From JBDUDK01 sp040002995 (GTDB taxonomy: Bacteria > Actinomycetota > Acidimicrobiia > Acidimicrobiales > Ilumatobacteraceae), in contig JBDUDK010000075.1 of assembly GCA_040002995.1 (NCBI GenBank), forward strand, positions 29,646-93,645: DNA of 64,000 nt. Direction: 5' to 3'. Each line of letters starts with the position of its first letter. Positions within the stretch are counted from its first letter, which is position 1. The translations under genes and the position numbers were made by a program. The notes under the pieces were generated by a model. That model was not told the origin of the DNA and ran no database searches. It saw nothing but the letters and a program-made list of their open reading frames with translations. Shown piece by piece: positions 43,293 to 52,031 of this stretch.

Positions 43293-44102
43293 ATGTCCAA
43301 CCCCGTTCTCAACGAAAAGGCGTTCAAACAGGCCGCCACCGACGATCGAGTCGGTTGGGCCGCGCCGGAGACCGCCACCGTCTGGCACGAGCCCGTCTCC
43401 GACGGACCCATCAGCCCTTACAAGACCGGCCGGATGACGGTCGAGGGTGCGATCACCGCAACCGGCGTGCTCTTCGTGCTGTTGCTCGTGGGCGGGGTGG
43501 TCGGCTGGCTCTCGGTGAACCCCGATCCCCTCAACGTGCGCATCCCCGGCTGGATCTTCGCACCGCTGCTCGTGGCCCTTGGCCTGGTGATCTGGTCGGT
43601 GGTCAAGCCGCAGGTGTCCCGCTACACGGCGCCGGCCTACGCCCTGTGCGAAGGGGTCGTCCTCGGCGCGATCTCGCACGTCTTCGACACCCAGTGGCAC
43701 GGCATAGCCGCCGAGGCGGCGCTCGGAACCGCCGGCGTGTTCGCCACGATGCTCGTCCTCTACACGACCCGAATCGTCAAGGTCACCGACCGGTTCCGCA
43801 AGATGGTCATCGCCGCCACGGTCGGCGTCATGGTGATCTACGCCGTCGGCCTGCTCGCCCGCCTCTTCGGCGGCTCGATCGGCTTCATCAACTCACCCAG
43901 CGCCTTCGGCATTTTGTTCAGTGTCGTGGTCGTGGGCATCGCCGCGTTCAACCTGATGCTCGACTTCGACCTCATCGAAAAGGGCGCCGCGGCGGGCGCG
44001 CCGAAATATATGGAGTGGTACGCGGCTCTCGGGCTGATGGTCACCGTGGTGTGGCTGTATCTCGAGATCCTGCGCTTGCTCGCCAAACTGCGCGAGCGGT
44101 GA
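43293..44102 (+). CDS. Bax inhibitor-1/YccA family membrane protein
   Basis: This 269-residue protein has about seven hydrophobic helices (for example TVEGAITATGVLFVLLLVGG) and the Bax1-I/YccA family features: N-terminal MSNPVLNEKAF, SPYKTGRMTVEG, ALCEGVVLGAISHVF and the C-terminal MEWYAALGLMVTVVWLYLEI with acidic residues (LDFDLIEKGA) that form the Ca2+/proton site in the family. ATG 43293 is chosen over the open frame from 43185. It is divergent from the acyl-CoA operon. Confidence 0.92.
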   Translation: MSNPVLNEKAFKQAATDDRVGWAAPETATVWHEPVSDGPISPYKTGRMTVEGAITATGVLFVLLLVGGVVGWLSVNPDPLNVRIPGWIFAPLLVALGLVIWSVVKPQVSRYTAPAYALCEGVVLGAISHVFDTQWHGIAAEAALGTAGVFATMLVLYTTRIVKVTDRFRKMVIAATVGVMVIYAVGLLARLFGGSIGFINSPSAFGILFSVVVVGIAAFNLMLDFDLIEKGAAAGAPKYMEWYAALGLMVTVVWLYLEILRLLAKLRER

Positions 44103-44150
44103 GCCCCGCCGGCATCGTCCGGCTTTCGTCAACTTTCTCTTTCCTCTCAA

Positions 44151-44187
44151 GGCGAGCTCGTCTCGATCCGATCGAGACGAGGTCGCC
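44151..44187. terminator. Strong 17-bp stem-loop
   Basis: The arms 44151-44167 and 44171-44187 pair at 16 of 17 positions around the loop CCG (left arm GGCGAGCTCGTCTCGAT). It lies 49 bases after the Bax inhibitor-1 stop. There is no T-run, which is common for actinobacterial terminators. A palindromic operator for the M23 gene is an alternative. Confidence 0.65.
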
Positions 44188-44253
44188 TCGCGTTTCGAGG
44201 TGGTGTGCGGCCCCGACCGCTGTTCTCGGCTCGGACGGGAGAGAAGAAGAGCG

Positions 44254-45192
44254 ATGGCGGAATCACGCAAAAGGCACACGGCTGTTGTAGTGGTTGCCGT
44301 CGCGTTCGTATTTCCGGCGGTCGCCGCGACGGCCGAGGACGCTTCGACCACGACGGTGCCGGTGACATCGACTGAGACACCCACCACGGTCAACGTGCCG
44401 CGGCCTGCGGAAATCGAACCCTGGTTCAACGTGCGCGCCAACTGGACGGCCACCAGGGGGATCCGCTTCCCGGTGCTCGGTCCGGTCGCGTTCCGCAACG
44501 ACTGGGGCGAGTGCCGAGACGGCGAGACGGCGTCGAGTGGGCTCAGCGCCGCCGAAACGACCACGTGTCCCCGCCACCACGCCGGTAACGACCTGTTCGG
44601 CGTGAAGTTGCAACCCCTTCTCGCGGCGGCCGACGGCACGGTGACCGAGTTGCTTGACGAGGAAGGCAAGGCCGGCAACGGCATCACGATCGAAGACGCC
44701 GAGCACTGGACCTATCACTACTTCCACATGAACAACGACACGCCCGGCAGCAAGAACGATGGAGCCAATGCCTGGGTGTGGCGCTACGCCCCGGAAATCC
44801 GCGTCGGCGCCACCGTCCGCGCCGGGCAGTTCCTCGGCTTCATGGGCGACAGCGGCAACGCCGAGGGCGACGGGTCCCATCTCCACTTTGAGATCCACCG
44901 CCCGAGCGGCATCCCGATCGACCCCTTCAACAGCCTCCAAGCGGCCCGGAAGGCCGAGAGCTGTTCGCCGCCGCGGGTGCTCCTCGGCGACGTCGCCACC
45001 CAACGCGACGCGTTCGGAGTCGCGGTCGTCGCCGTCGATGTCGTGGACTCGACGAGACACGGCAGTTGGCGGATCTCCTCGGCGGGCGGGGTGGTGGCCA
45101 AGGGCGACGCTGCCATCGTCGCCCCCGGTGGCTACGTCACGGACCCGTGCAAGCTCGCGCTCTCGTGGCCGGTGATGTTCGTCGTCGGCTGA
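44254..45192 (+). CDS. M23 (LytM-type) metallopeptidase, exported
   Basis: This 312-residue protein starts at ATG 44254 (MAESRKRHTAVVVVAVAFVF). The signal peptide ends near ATAED, followed by a Thr-rich spacer. The LytM/M23 zinc site is HHAGNDLFG (HxxxD, about residue 109) and GDGSHLHFEIHRP (HxH). It should cut peptidoglycan cross-bridges outside the membrane or serve as a division-hydrolase activator. A C-terminal extension (SCSPPRVLLGD to the end) with two Cys has no known domain. Confidence 0.9.
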   Translation: MAESRKRHTAVVVVAVAFVFPAVAATAEDASTTTVPVTSTETPTTVNVPRPAEIEPWFNVRANWTATRGIRFPVLGPVAFRNDWGECRDGETASSGLSAAETTTCPRHHAGNDLFGVKLQPLLAAADGTVTELLDEEGKAGNGITIEDAEHWTYHYFHMNNDTPGSKNDGANAWVWRYAPEIRVGATVRAGQFLGFMGDSGNAEGDGSHLHFEIHRPSGIPIDPFNSLQAARKAESCSPPRVLLGDVATQRDAFGVAVVAVDVVDSTRHGSWRISSAGGVVAKGDAAIVAPGGYVTDPCKLALSWPVMFVVG

Positions 45193-45234
45193 ATGCGGCT
45201 GCTTCGTCCGTGCACGGAGCCGTAGCGTTGGGGT

Positions 45235-46341
45235 ATGCGTGTCGACGAGCTCCGCGCCGAGGCCCGCACGTGGCTGGCCCGCCACCGGGCGGAAGCGCCC
45301 ACTGACTACGGACCGATCCTTCCCCCCGATCTCCACGAGCGCGGTCGCTCATGGCAACGACTGTTGTTCGCGGAGGGCTGGGCGGGCATTCACTGGCCCG
45401 AGGAGTACGGCGGGCGCGGCCTCGCTCCTGAACACAACGCCGCATGGATGGAGGAGTGCGCGCTCGCGGGGCTTCCGCCGTTCATCAACATGGTGGGAAT
45501 CGTCCTGGCGGGAGGCGCCTTGCTGCGCTTTGGTACGCCGGCCCAACAAGATCGCCACCTCCGATCGACACTCTGCGCCGACGAGGTGTGGTGCCAGCTG
45601 TTCAGCGAACCCGGCGCGGGTAGCGACCTCGCCGGCCTGACCACGAGCGCGGTGCGCGATGGTGAGCAATACATCGTCAACGGACAGAAGGTGTGGTGCT
45701 CCGGCGGGCGCTACAGCGATTGGGGCATCCTGCTGGCCCGCACCAATCCAAACGCGGAGCGCCACAAGGGCATCTCGTTCTTCCTCCTCGACATGCATAC
45801 CCCTGGTGTAGAGGTACGGGCTCTGCGCCAAATGACGGGCGAGGCCGAGTTCGACGAGGTGTTCCTCACCGACGTGGTCGTGCCCGCCGACTGTCTGCTC
45901 GGGCCGGAGAACGAAGGCTGGGCGGTGGCGATGGCCGTGTTGACGAGCGAGCGCGGACATGTCGGTGCGTCGGTCATCGGCCTCGAACGTCGCCTGGAAG
46001 CGCTGGCGGGCATGGGCGCGGGCCATCGCCTTGACGCATTGACACGCGACCGCCTCGCATCGCTTCTGGGACGCGGGCACGCCATGAAGGCGCTCGGGCA
46101 GCGGCGCGCGGAGGGAATCAGCGGATCATTGATGAAGCTCGGCGTCACCGAGCTGCTGTTCGACGCGGCGATGCTGCGCGGCGAAATAGCGGGAGCCGAC
46201 GCCGTGCTCGAGGGCTCCGACGCGCGAGGCATGCTTGCCGCTCCGGGCGGCCGCATCGCCGGAGGAACCAGCCAGATTCAACGCACGATCATCGGCGAGC
46301 GCCTACTGGGGCTGCCGCGAGAAGCCAAAGGGGAGACATGA
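45235..46341 (+). CDS. Acyl-CoA dehydrogenase
   Basis: This 368-residue enzyme has AEGWAGIHWPEEYGGRGLAP, CQLFSEPGAGSDLAGLT, YIVNGQKVWCSGGRYSDW, MTGEAEFDEVFLTDVVVP and the C-terminal GGTSQIQRTIIGERLLGLP, where the last helix packs on FAD. It oxidises an acyl-CoA at the alpha-beta bond. It overlaps the LapA-like gene (ATGA), so it is in a small operon not linked to lipid genes. It is related to, but distinct from, the enzyme at 42059. Confidence 0.92.
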   Translation: MRVDELRAEARTWLARHRAEAPTDYGPILPPDLHERGRSWQRLLFAEGWAGIHWPEEYGGRGLAPEHNAAWMEECALAGLPPFINMVGIVLAGGALLRFGTPAQQDRHLRSTLCADEVWCQLFSEPGAGSDLAGLTTSAVRDGEQYIVNGQKVWCSGGRYSDWGILLARTNPNAERHKGISFFLLDMHTPGVEVRALRQMTGEAEFDEVFLTDVVVPADCLLGPENEGWAVAMAVLTSERGHVGASVIGLERRLEALAGMGAGHRLDALTRDRLASLLGRGHAMKALGQRRAEGISGSLMKLGVTELLFDAAMLRGEIAGADAVLEGSDARGMLAAPGGRIAGGTSQIQRTIIGERLLGLPREAKGET

Positions 46342-46601
46342 CCGATACTCCAGTACCAGCGCCTGAAAAGCCGCAACGCGAATTCAACGCCGCGCCGCTG
46401 CTCGCGCTCGCCGTGCTGGCGGCCGCGATCGTCGCGTTCGTCGTGCAGAACAGCGACAGCTACCCGGTGAAGTGGCTGATGTTCGACGGCAAGGCGCCCA
46501 CGTGGCTCGTGATCGTGGCGAGCGCGGTGGCAGGGGCGATACTCGAACGCCTCACGGTGTGGACGATCAAACGTCGCCGCAGAGCGGTTCAACGCATCTG
46601 A
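46338..46601 (+). CDS. LapA/DUF1049-like small membrane protein
   Basis: This 87-residue protein has a proline-rich N-terminus, helix 1 LLALAVLAAAIVAFVVQNSD, the motif YPVKWLMFDGKAPTW and helix 2 VIVASAVAGAILERLTVW, ending in a basic tail KRRRRAVQRI. The two-helix layout with Q-N between them is typical of LapA (PF06305). The function in actinobacteria is unclear. ATG overlaps the acyl-CoA dehydrogenase stop. Confidence 0.82.
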   Translation: MTDTPVPAPEKPQREFNAAPLLALAVLAAAIVAFVVQNSDSYPVKWLMFDGKAPTWLVIVASAVAGAILERLTVWTIKRRRRAVQRI

Positions 46602-46613
46602 CATCATGCGCCC

Positions 46614-47450
46614 ATGCGCACTGTGGTCTCGGCCGATGGCCTGTCGATCGCCATCCACGATCCCGTAGGCGCTGGTTCTGACATTTTGTTCGCCCACGCC
46701 ACGGGGTTCCACGGGTTGGTGTGGCGCCCGCTCGCCCAGCTTCTCTCGACTGACCATCGGTGTTGGGCCTTCGACTTCAGGGGTCATGGCGAGTCGATCG
46801 CCCCCGACGACTATTCGTTCGATTGGACGGCGTTCGGCGTCGACGTCCAATCTGTCGTCGATGAGCTCTCCCTCGTCCGACCGATCGGAATCGGCCACTC
46901 GAAGGGGGCCACGGCCCTCTTGATGGCCGAGATCGCACGGCCCGGAATGTTCCGGGGTCTCTATCTGTTTGAGCCGATCACCTTCCCGGAGGGGTTCCGC
47001 CCCGAAGGCGGGCCGAGCCCCATGGTGGCGGCGGCACGGCGCCGGCGTCCGAGCTTCCCGTCGCGCTATGAGGCCTACAAGAACTACGCCTCCAAGCCCC
47101 CGCTCTCAGTTTTCCACCCCGATGCCCTGCACGCGTACGTCGATCACGGCTTCGTCGACGGTCTCGACGGCCTCGTCCACCTGGCCTGCCGGCCCGAGCA
47201 CGAGGCCCGCATCTTCGAGATGGGCGGGTCCCACCGCACCTTCGAGCGCCTCGGCGAGGTGACCTGCCCGGTCGTCGTGGGATGCGGCGCGGTGGGCGAA
47301 ACCCCGGGTCCGGCGATGATCGCCCCGCTGGTCGCCGAAGCCCTCCCGGACGGCCGTCTGGAACAGTTCGACGACCTCGATCATTTCGGCCCGCTCGAGG
47401 CGCCCTCCCACTTCGCGGCACGGATCGCCGCCTTCGCGGGCTCGGTCTGA
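46614..47450 (+). CDS. Alpha/beta hydrolase
   Basis: This 278-residue alpha/beta hydrolase has the oxyanion segment FAHATGFHGLVW, FDFRGHGES, the nucleophile elbow GIGHSKGATALL (Ser about 103) and His in FDDLDHFGPLEAP. It is cytosolic, with no signal peptide, and lies 12 bases after the LapA-like gene. Substrate unknown; epoxide- or lactone-hydrolase-like and esterase roles are all possible. Confidence 0.9.
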   Translation: MRTVVSADGLSIAIHDPVGAGSDILFAHATGFHGLVWRPLAQLLSTDHRCWAFDFRGHGESIAPDDYSFDWTAFGVDVQSVVDELSLVRPIGIGHSKGATALLMAEIARPGMFRGLYLFEPITFPEGFRPEGGPSPMVAAARRRRPSFPSRYEAYKNYASKPPLSVFHPDALHAYVDHGFVDGLDGLVHLACRPEHEARIFEMGGSHRTFERLGEVTCPVVVGCGAVGETPGPAMIAPLVAEALPDGRLEQFDDLDHFGPLEAPSHFAARIAAFAGSV

Positions 47451-47496
47451 GCGCCTATGCGGCTTCTCTGTGACACCCCCGGCGTACCATCGGCTC

Positions 47497-48330
47497 ATGG
47501 CATTGGAGGTCCCTACCAGCTTGTCGCCCAGCCGGGTTGAGGCGTTCACGAGCTGCCCCCAAGCCTTCCGTTTCGCGTCCATCGACAAGGTTCCGGAACC
47601 CCCGACGATCCATATGTCGCGCGGCACCCTCGTACACAAGGCGCTCGAGTTGTTGCACACCGAGCCTCCCGCGCGGCGCACCGTCGAGGTCGCTCTCACC
47701 GCGCTCGATCGCGCCTACACCGAGCTTGCTCCCACCGCCGATTTCGCCGATCTGTACCTCAGCGACGATCAGCAACACATCCTCCTCGACGAGGCCGCGG
47801 TTCTCGTGCGGCGTTCCTTCGAGCTCGAAGATCCTCGCCTCGTGAGGTCCATCGGTCTCGAGCTCAAGCTCGAAGCGCGGGTCGGCTCGCTCACGTTGCG
47901 GGGCATCATCGACCGGCTCGATCTCGACGACAACGGCGACCTGGTCGTCACCGATTACAAGACCGGGCGTCCTCCGAGCGTGAAGTACGAACAGAGCCGC
48001 CTCAACGGTGTGCAGTTCTACGCGTTCTTGTGCGAGCAGAACTTCGGCCGTCGCCCGGCCCGCGTTCAACTGCTCTATCTGAGCGAACCACTGGCCATCC
48101 TCACGGCGCCGTCCGCGCAACAGGTCCGGTTCTTGCCCAAACGTGTCAACGCGGTGTGGCAGGCCGTCGAGAGGGCATGCGAGCGCGACGACTTCCGTCC
48201 TCGGCCGGGTCCGTTGTGCGAGAGCTGCTTCTACCGGGCGTGGTGCCCCGCCTTCGGGGGCGATCCGGCGCTCGCCGCCATCGAGGCGCCGCTCGTGCTG
48301 GCGGCGCGGGCCCCGACTGCCGCCGCGTGA
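47497..48330 (+). CDS. RecB/AddB-like PD-(D/E)XK nuclease with Fe-S cysteines
   Basis: The protein of about 277 residues has the PD-(D/E)XK core GIIDRLDLDDNGDLVVTDYK with downstream TGRPP (Asp and D-x-K). A four-cysteine set fits a 4Fe-4S cluster: one Cys in FTSCPQAFRF near residue 17 and three in LCESCFYRAWCPAF near 240, the layout of AddB and Cas4-type nucleases (PF12705). ATG 47497 is used although the frame is open from 47470. It overlaps the PAP2 gene (GTGA). It is probably a DNA-repair exonuclease. It is not a CRISPR gene; no array is near. Confidence 0.9.
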   Translation: MALEVPTSLSPSRVEAFTSCPQAFRFASIDKVPEPPTIHMSRGTLVHKALELLHTEPPARRTVEVALTALDRAYTELAPTADFADLYLSDDQQHILLDEAAVLVRRSFELEDPRLVRSIGLELKLEARVGSLTLRGIIDRLDLDDNGDLVVTDYKTGRPPSVKYEQSRLNGVQFYAFLCEQNFGRRPARVQLLYLSEPLAILTAPSAQQVRFLPKRVNAVWQAVERACERDDFRPRPGPLCESCFYRAWCPAFGGDPALAAIEAPLVLAARAPTAAA

Positions 48331-48923
48331 CAGTCCCAACGGCTCCCAGCGAAGCCACTCCGACGGCAGCCGTCGTCGACGCGGCTCCGTTCGGCCGCAC
48401 GGTGGCCCGTTTCGACGACGCGATCGATCTCGCCTTTACCCGGTGGCGCGGCCATCCCCTCGCAGACGGGGTGTTCCACCTCGCCTCACAACTCGGCGAC
48501 TGGAGCGTGCTCTGGCACATCATCGGCGGCGTCCGCGGCGTCGCCCGCTCCGACCTCCAGGACGAAGCCGTCCGCCTCTCCACAGTGCTCGGCGTCGAGT
48601 CTCTGCTCGTCAACCAGATCGTGAAGCGGGTGTTCCTCCGGCGCCGTCCGATCAGTGAGCTCAAGGTGCCGGTCCGGGTTCGCCGCCCGGTCACGAGCAG
48701 CTTCCCGAGCGGCCACGCGAGCTCAGCGTTCTGCGCCGCCGTGCTGTTGAGCACCGGGCATCGGCGCAGCGCGCCCCTCTGGTTCGCGCTCGCCAGCATC
48801 GTCGCGGCCAGCCGCATTCACGTGAAGTTGCACCACGCGTCCGATGTCGTGGCCGGGGCCCTGCTCGGCACCCTTATCGGTTCGGTCGCCCGATCGTTGT
48901 GGCCGCTCGACCAAAAGCGATGA
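48327..48923 (+). CDS. PAP2-family phosphatase
   Basis: This 198-residue membrane-associated phosphatase has the three PAP2 motifs: KRVFLRRRP, the PSGH box SSFPSGHASS and SRIHVKLHHASDV. GTG 48327 overlaps the nuclease stop. There are several hydrophobic segments, including VVAGALLGTLIGSVA. It should dephosphorylate a lipid phosphate or polyprenyl diphosphate at the membrane. Confidence 0.92.
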   Translation: MTVPTAPSEATPTAAVVDAAPFGRTVARFDDAIDLAFTRWRGHPLADGVFHLASQLGDWSVLWHIIGGVRGVARSDLQDEAVRLSTVLGVESLLVNQIVKRVFLRRRPISELKVPVRVRRPVTSSFPSGHASSAFCAAVLLSTGHRRSAPLWFALASIVAASRIHVKLHHASDVVAGALLGTLIGSVARSLWPLDQKR

Positions 48924-48930
48924 TGGGGCC

Positions 48931-49524
48931 ATGAGCGTCCGGTTTGCCATCACCTACGACTACCGCTGCCCGTTCGCACGAAACGCCCACGAGCACGTCA
49001 TCGCCGCCCTCGACGCCGGCGCCGACTGGGACGTGACGTTTGTGCCGTTCTCACTGGGGCAGGCGAAAGAGCCCGACGAGCTGCGCTGGCTTTCTCCCGA
49101 CGACGACACTGGTCTCCTCGCGCTGCAGGTCGGAGTCGTCGTGCGCGACAAGTACCCGGAGAGCTTCCATCGCGTTCATCTCGGGCTGTTCGCCGCCCGT
49201 CACGACCACGGACTGGCGATACGCGAGCGACCCGTTCTCGAGGACGTGCTCACGGCCAACGGCCTCGACGTCGATGAGATCGCCGCCCTCGTGGCCACCG
49301 GCGCTGCCCTCGACACTGTGCGGGCCGAACACCAGGCCGCGGTGGAGCTGCACCACGTCTGGGGAGTACCCACGTTCATTATCGGAGACCGAGCGGTGTT
49401 CGTGCGCCTCATGCATCGCCCCGACGGCGACGCCGCCCTCGCCACGGCCACGATCGAACGCGTCCTCGGGCTGCTCGACTGGCCCGAACTGAACGAGTTC
49501 AAGCACACGACCGTCCCCCGGTAG
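48931..49524 (+). CDS. DsbA/HCCA isomerase-like thioredoxin-fold protein
   Basis: The protein of about 197 residues has a DsbA-type fold (PF01323). The N-terminal site is DYRCPFARNAHEHV, with one Cys (C-P-F-A in place of C-x-x-C), and the conserved cis-Pro loop is HHVWGVPTFIIGDRAVFV. With no second Cys it is not a dithiol oxidase; HCCA-isomerase-like or glutathione/mycothiol-dependent activity is likelier. ATG 48931 is seven bases after the PAP2 stop. Confidence 0.88.
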   Translation: MSVRFAITYDYRCPFARNAHEHVIAALDAGADWDVTFVPFSLGQAKEPDELRWLSPDDDTGLLALQVGVVVRDKYPESFHRVHLGLFAARHDHGLAIRERPVLEDVLTANGLDVDEIAALVATGAALDTVRAEHQAAVELHHVWGVPTFIIGDRAVFVRLMHRPDGDAALATATIERVLGLLDWPELNEFKHTTVPR

Positions 49525-49557
49525 CAGTCCCGGCGCCGTCGACCTAGGTTGTCGGCC

Positions 49558-50943
49558 GTGCCCGACGATCGCCGAATGTCCCCTGCCGAGGCTTTGATGT
49601 GGCGGCTCGAACGAGACCCCGCGCTCTCCTCGACGTTCGCCAGCGTCACCGTTCTCGAGAGCGCGATCGACTTCGACACGTTCTGCCGCCGGATCGAACG
49701 GGCGACCTATCTCGTGCCCCGCCTACGCCACCGCGTGCAAGACGTACCGGCCAACCTAGCGCCGCCCGCATGGGTCGATGACCCCGACTTCGCCATCGAG
49801 CGTCACGTCACGCGGGCCACGATCGCGCCACCCGGTGACACGCGCGCGCTGCTGGATCTGGCCACCGAGGTCGCGGCTACGCCGTTCGATCGACGTCATC
49901 CGTTGTGGGAGTTCATCGTCATCGACGACCTGGCCGATGGGCGGGGCGCGATCATCCAAAAGCAACACCACACGATCGCCGACGGTGAAGCGAGCGTGAA
50001 GTTGTCGCGCCTGTTCGTCGACTTCGAACGCGACGCGCCGGAGCCACCACCGCTTACCGCCGAAGAACTCGCGGACGCGGTCACGCCTAAACCCGCGCAG
50101 TCGACACCCGCCGACCAAGTACGCGGACTCGTCGAGGAGGGGTTCCGCCGCTCGAGGGCGGCGTTCGGTCAAGCGAGCGAAATGCTACGCGACCCCACCC
50201 ACCTGCCCAAGATGGCGACGGCGGCTGTGTCGACAGTGCGCTCGCTGGCCAAGCAGTTGACCGATGTCGAAAAGGCGCGCTCACCGGTTTGGACGGCGCG
50301 GTCGCTGAACCGGCGTTTCGAGACGCTGCGAGCGCCACTCGATCCGGTGCGGCGCGTCGCCAAGTCGCTCGGGGGCACCCTCAACACCGCGTTCCTGACG
50401 GGCGCGACCGCGGCGGCGGGTGCCTACCACCGTCAGGTCGGCACGCCGGTCGACGAGCTACGCGCATCGATGGCGATCAGTACACGCACCAAAGACTCGG
50501 GCGCCAACGCGTTCACCCTGGCGCGCTTCCTCGTGCCGACGGGCGAGATGGACATGGCCAAACGTTTCCAAGCCGTCCGGGAGGTCACCGAAGCCCTGCG
50601 CTCGTCGTCGGGCGGCGCGTCACTCAACTCGATGGCCCAGATGGCGGCGATGCTGCCCACCGCGATCGTCGGCACCCTCGCCCGCCAGCAGACCCAGGCG
50701 GTGGACTTCGCCACATCAAACGTTCGGGCCGCCCACTTCCCGCTCTACATCGGTGGCGCCCGCATCATCGCGACTCACCCGCTCGGGCCGCTCGGCGGTG
50801 TGGCCTTCAATCTGACACTGCTGTCCTACGACGGCAGCCTCGACATGGGCGTGAACATCGATACGGACGCGGTGGCCGAACCGGAATTGCTGCGTATCTG
50901 TCTCGAAGAGAGTTTCGCCGAGCTCGTCGCGCTCGACCAGTAA
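49558..50943 (+). CDS. Wax ester synthase/diacylglycerol acyltransferase (WS/DGAT)
   Basis: This protein of about 461 residues has the catalytic HHxxxDG motif as QKQHHTIADGEAS near residue 140. It also has RRHPLWEFIVIDDL and, in the C-terminal half, ASMAISTRTKD and the late VNIDTDAVAEPELL. It transfers acyl-CoA to a fatty alcohol or diacylglycerol to make storage lipid. It fits the abundance of acyl-CoA genes in the window. GTG 49558 is used; ATG 49576 (MSPAEALMWRLE) also fits the family's usual start. Confidence 0.92.
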   Translation: MPDDRRMSPAEALMWRLERDPALSSTFASVTVLESAIDFDTFCRRIERATYLVPRLRHRVQDVPANLAPPAWVDDPDFAIERHVTRATIAPPGDTRALLDLATEVAATPFDRRHPLWEFIVIDDLADGRGAIIQKQHHTIADGEASVKLSRLFVDFERDAPEPPPLTAEELADAVTPKPAQSTPADQVRGLVEEGFRRSRAAFGQASEMLRDPTHLPKMATAAVSTVRSLAKQLTDVEKARSPVWTARSLNRRFETLRAPLDPVRRVAKSLGGTLNTAFLTGATAAAGAYHRQVGTPVDELRASMAISTRTKDSGANAFTLARFLVPTGEMDMAKRFQAVREVTEALRSSSGGASLNSMAQMAAMLPTAIVGTLARQQTQAVDFATSNVRAAHFPLYIGGARIIATHPLGPLGGVAFNLTLLSYDGSLDMGVNIDTDAVAEPELLRICLEESFAELVALDQ

Positions 50944-50958
50944 GCGCCTGGCGCGGTG

Positions 50959-51117
50959 TCAGCCGCCGGTGGGGGCGGTGAGGAGCGTGCGGACGTCGAG
51001 TAGAAGGTCGGCGACCTCGTCGGTGGAGACGAGTTCGCGGTGCAGCATTTCGAGGAGACCCTTGTCGATGATCGCGAGCGCTTCAGCGATTACGTCCTGC
51101 TCGTGCGTTGCTGTCAT
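50959..51117 (-). CDS. Small helical hypothetical protein
   Basis: A 52-residue frame from ATG 51115-51117 has a perfect GGAGGAG ribosome-binding site upstream. It reads MTATHEQDVIAEALAIIDKG and LVSTDEVADLLLDVRTLLTA, an acidic, fully helical protein. The open frame back to 51180 lacks coding character. No family recognised. It converges on the WS/DGAT gene. Confidence 0.65.
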   Translation of the reverse strand: MTATHEQDVIAEALAIIDKGLLEMLHRELVSTDEVADLLLDVRTLLTAPTGG

Positions 51118-51229
51118 CGCTCCTCCTCGTCCGCCTGTGAACTGCAGGGTAGCGAACACTGACCATGGTTTGTCAGCCAATGGTGCGAACGACCTGTGAC
51201 AAGTTTGTTTCTGGAGGGGGGACCAGTCC

Positions 51230-52015
51230 CTAGGGATGACGGGCCACCACTGCTTTTAACAGTCGGTTGAGCAAACCAGAGGCGGTCTTGGCGTCGACGT
51301 TGTCGAACTGCAACAACACGACAAAGTCGCCGAATCGCGCGTATGCGAGCCCCGACTCGTACGACGCGCCCCCGAGTATCACGGTCCGTGTCGCTGCCGT
51401 CACCTCCGGATGGGAGTTGGCTACCGACAACTTCACGCGCGTGTAAGAGACCGTTCCGGTCGACGGCCCCACCGCGATCGGCGCGTTCCGCGCGCACGCC
51501 CCGAAGGCCTCTGTGACCGCTGCCATCAGCTGCTCAGCGACGCCGGAGGGGTAGGCGGACACGATCTCGATGCCGTTGCCGGACGCCGTAAATATGTCGG
51601 CGCCAACCGTGGCCGTGGCCGCGTACTCCGTGGCCGGGTCATGGCCACCGCACAGCTCGACACGGGGAACTGACGCGTTGTCAGGCTGCGCGGTGAGATG
51701 AATGCCAGAGCGCGGGAGGTCGGCATCGGTGACGAGGAACGCCCGCAGCGCCTCACCGAGGGCAAGCGCAGGGTCGGTACTGGCCGCGGGCGGAACGGGC
51801 GTGGTCGCAGTCGCGGTCGTGCCGGTAGGGGCGGGCAACGAGCCTGAGGGCAACACGATCGAAGCAGGCGTGCCACGGACGGTCGCATGCGTGGTGGCCG
51901 GCGCGGTGAGCACGGGTCCGATGGTGCGCGGGGCAAAGCCGTTGTACTGCCCGGACCCGCATCCCGCGGCGAGCACGGCCACTAGCACGGCGGTCGGTCT
52001 CCACACAGCCACCAT
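51230..52015 (-). CDS. Hypothetical lipoprotein
   Basis: From ATG 52013-52015 the protein begins MVAVWRPTAVLVAVLAAGCG, a signal with lipobox LAAGC. A Thr/Pro/Ala-rich spacer (TTPVPPAASTDP) is followed by a globular part with two Cys (RVELCGGHDP, EAFGACARN) and a PsbP/LpqN-like C-terminal strand pattern (SYTRVKLSVANSHPEV, GDFVVLLQFDNVD). That recalls actinobacterial sensor-domain lipoproteins of the PknH-like (DUF5642/PF14032) kind. It starts 16 bases from the divergent SDR gene. Confidence 0.78.
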   Translation of the reverse strand: MVAVWRPTAVLVAVLAAGCGSGQYNGFAPRTIGPVLTAPATTHATVRGTPASIVLPSGSLPAPTGTTATATTPVPPAASTDPALALGEALRAFLVTDADLPRSGIHLTAQPDNASVPRVELCGGHDPATEYAATATVGADIFTASGNGIEIVSAYPSGVAEQLMAAVTEAFGACARNAPIAVGPSTGTVSYTRVKLSVANSHPEVTAATRTVILGGASYESGLAYARFGDFVVLLQFDNVDAKTASGLLNRLLKAVVARHP

Positions 52016-52031
52016 GAATACCATCGGTCTC

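Noticed and set aside
47497..48330. cas4
   Set aside because: There is no adaptation or effector cas gene or repeat array nearby. The Fe-S nuclease layout is shared with AddB/RecB-family repair exonucleases.
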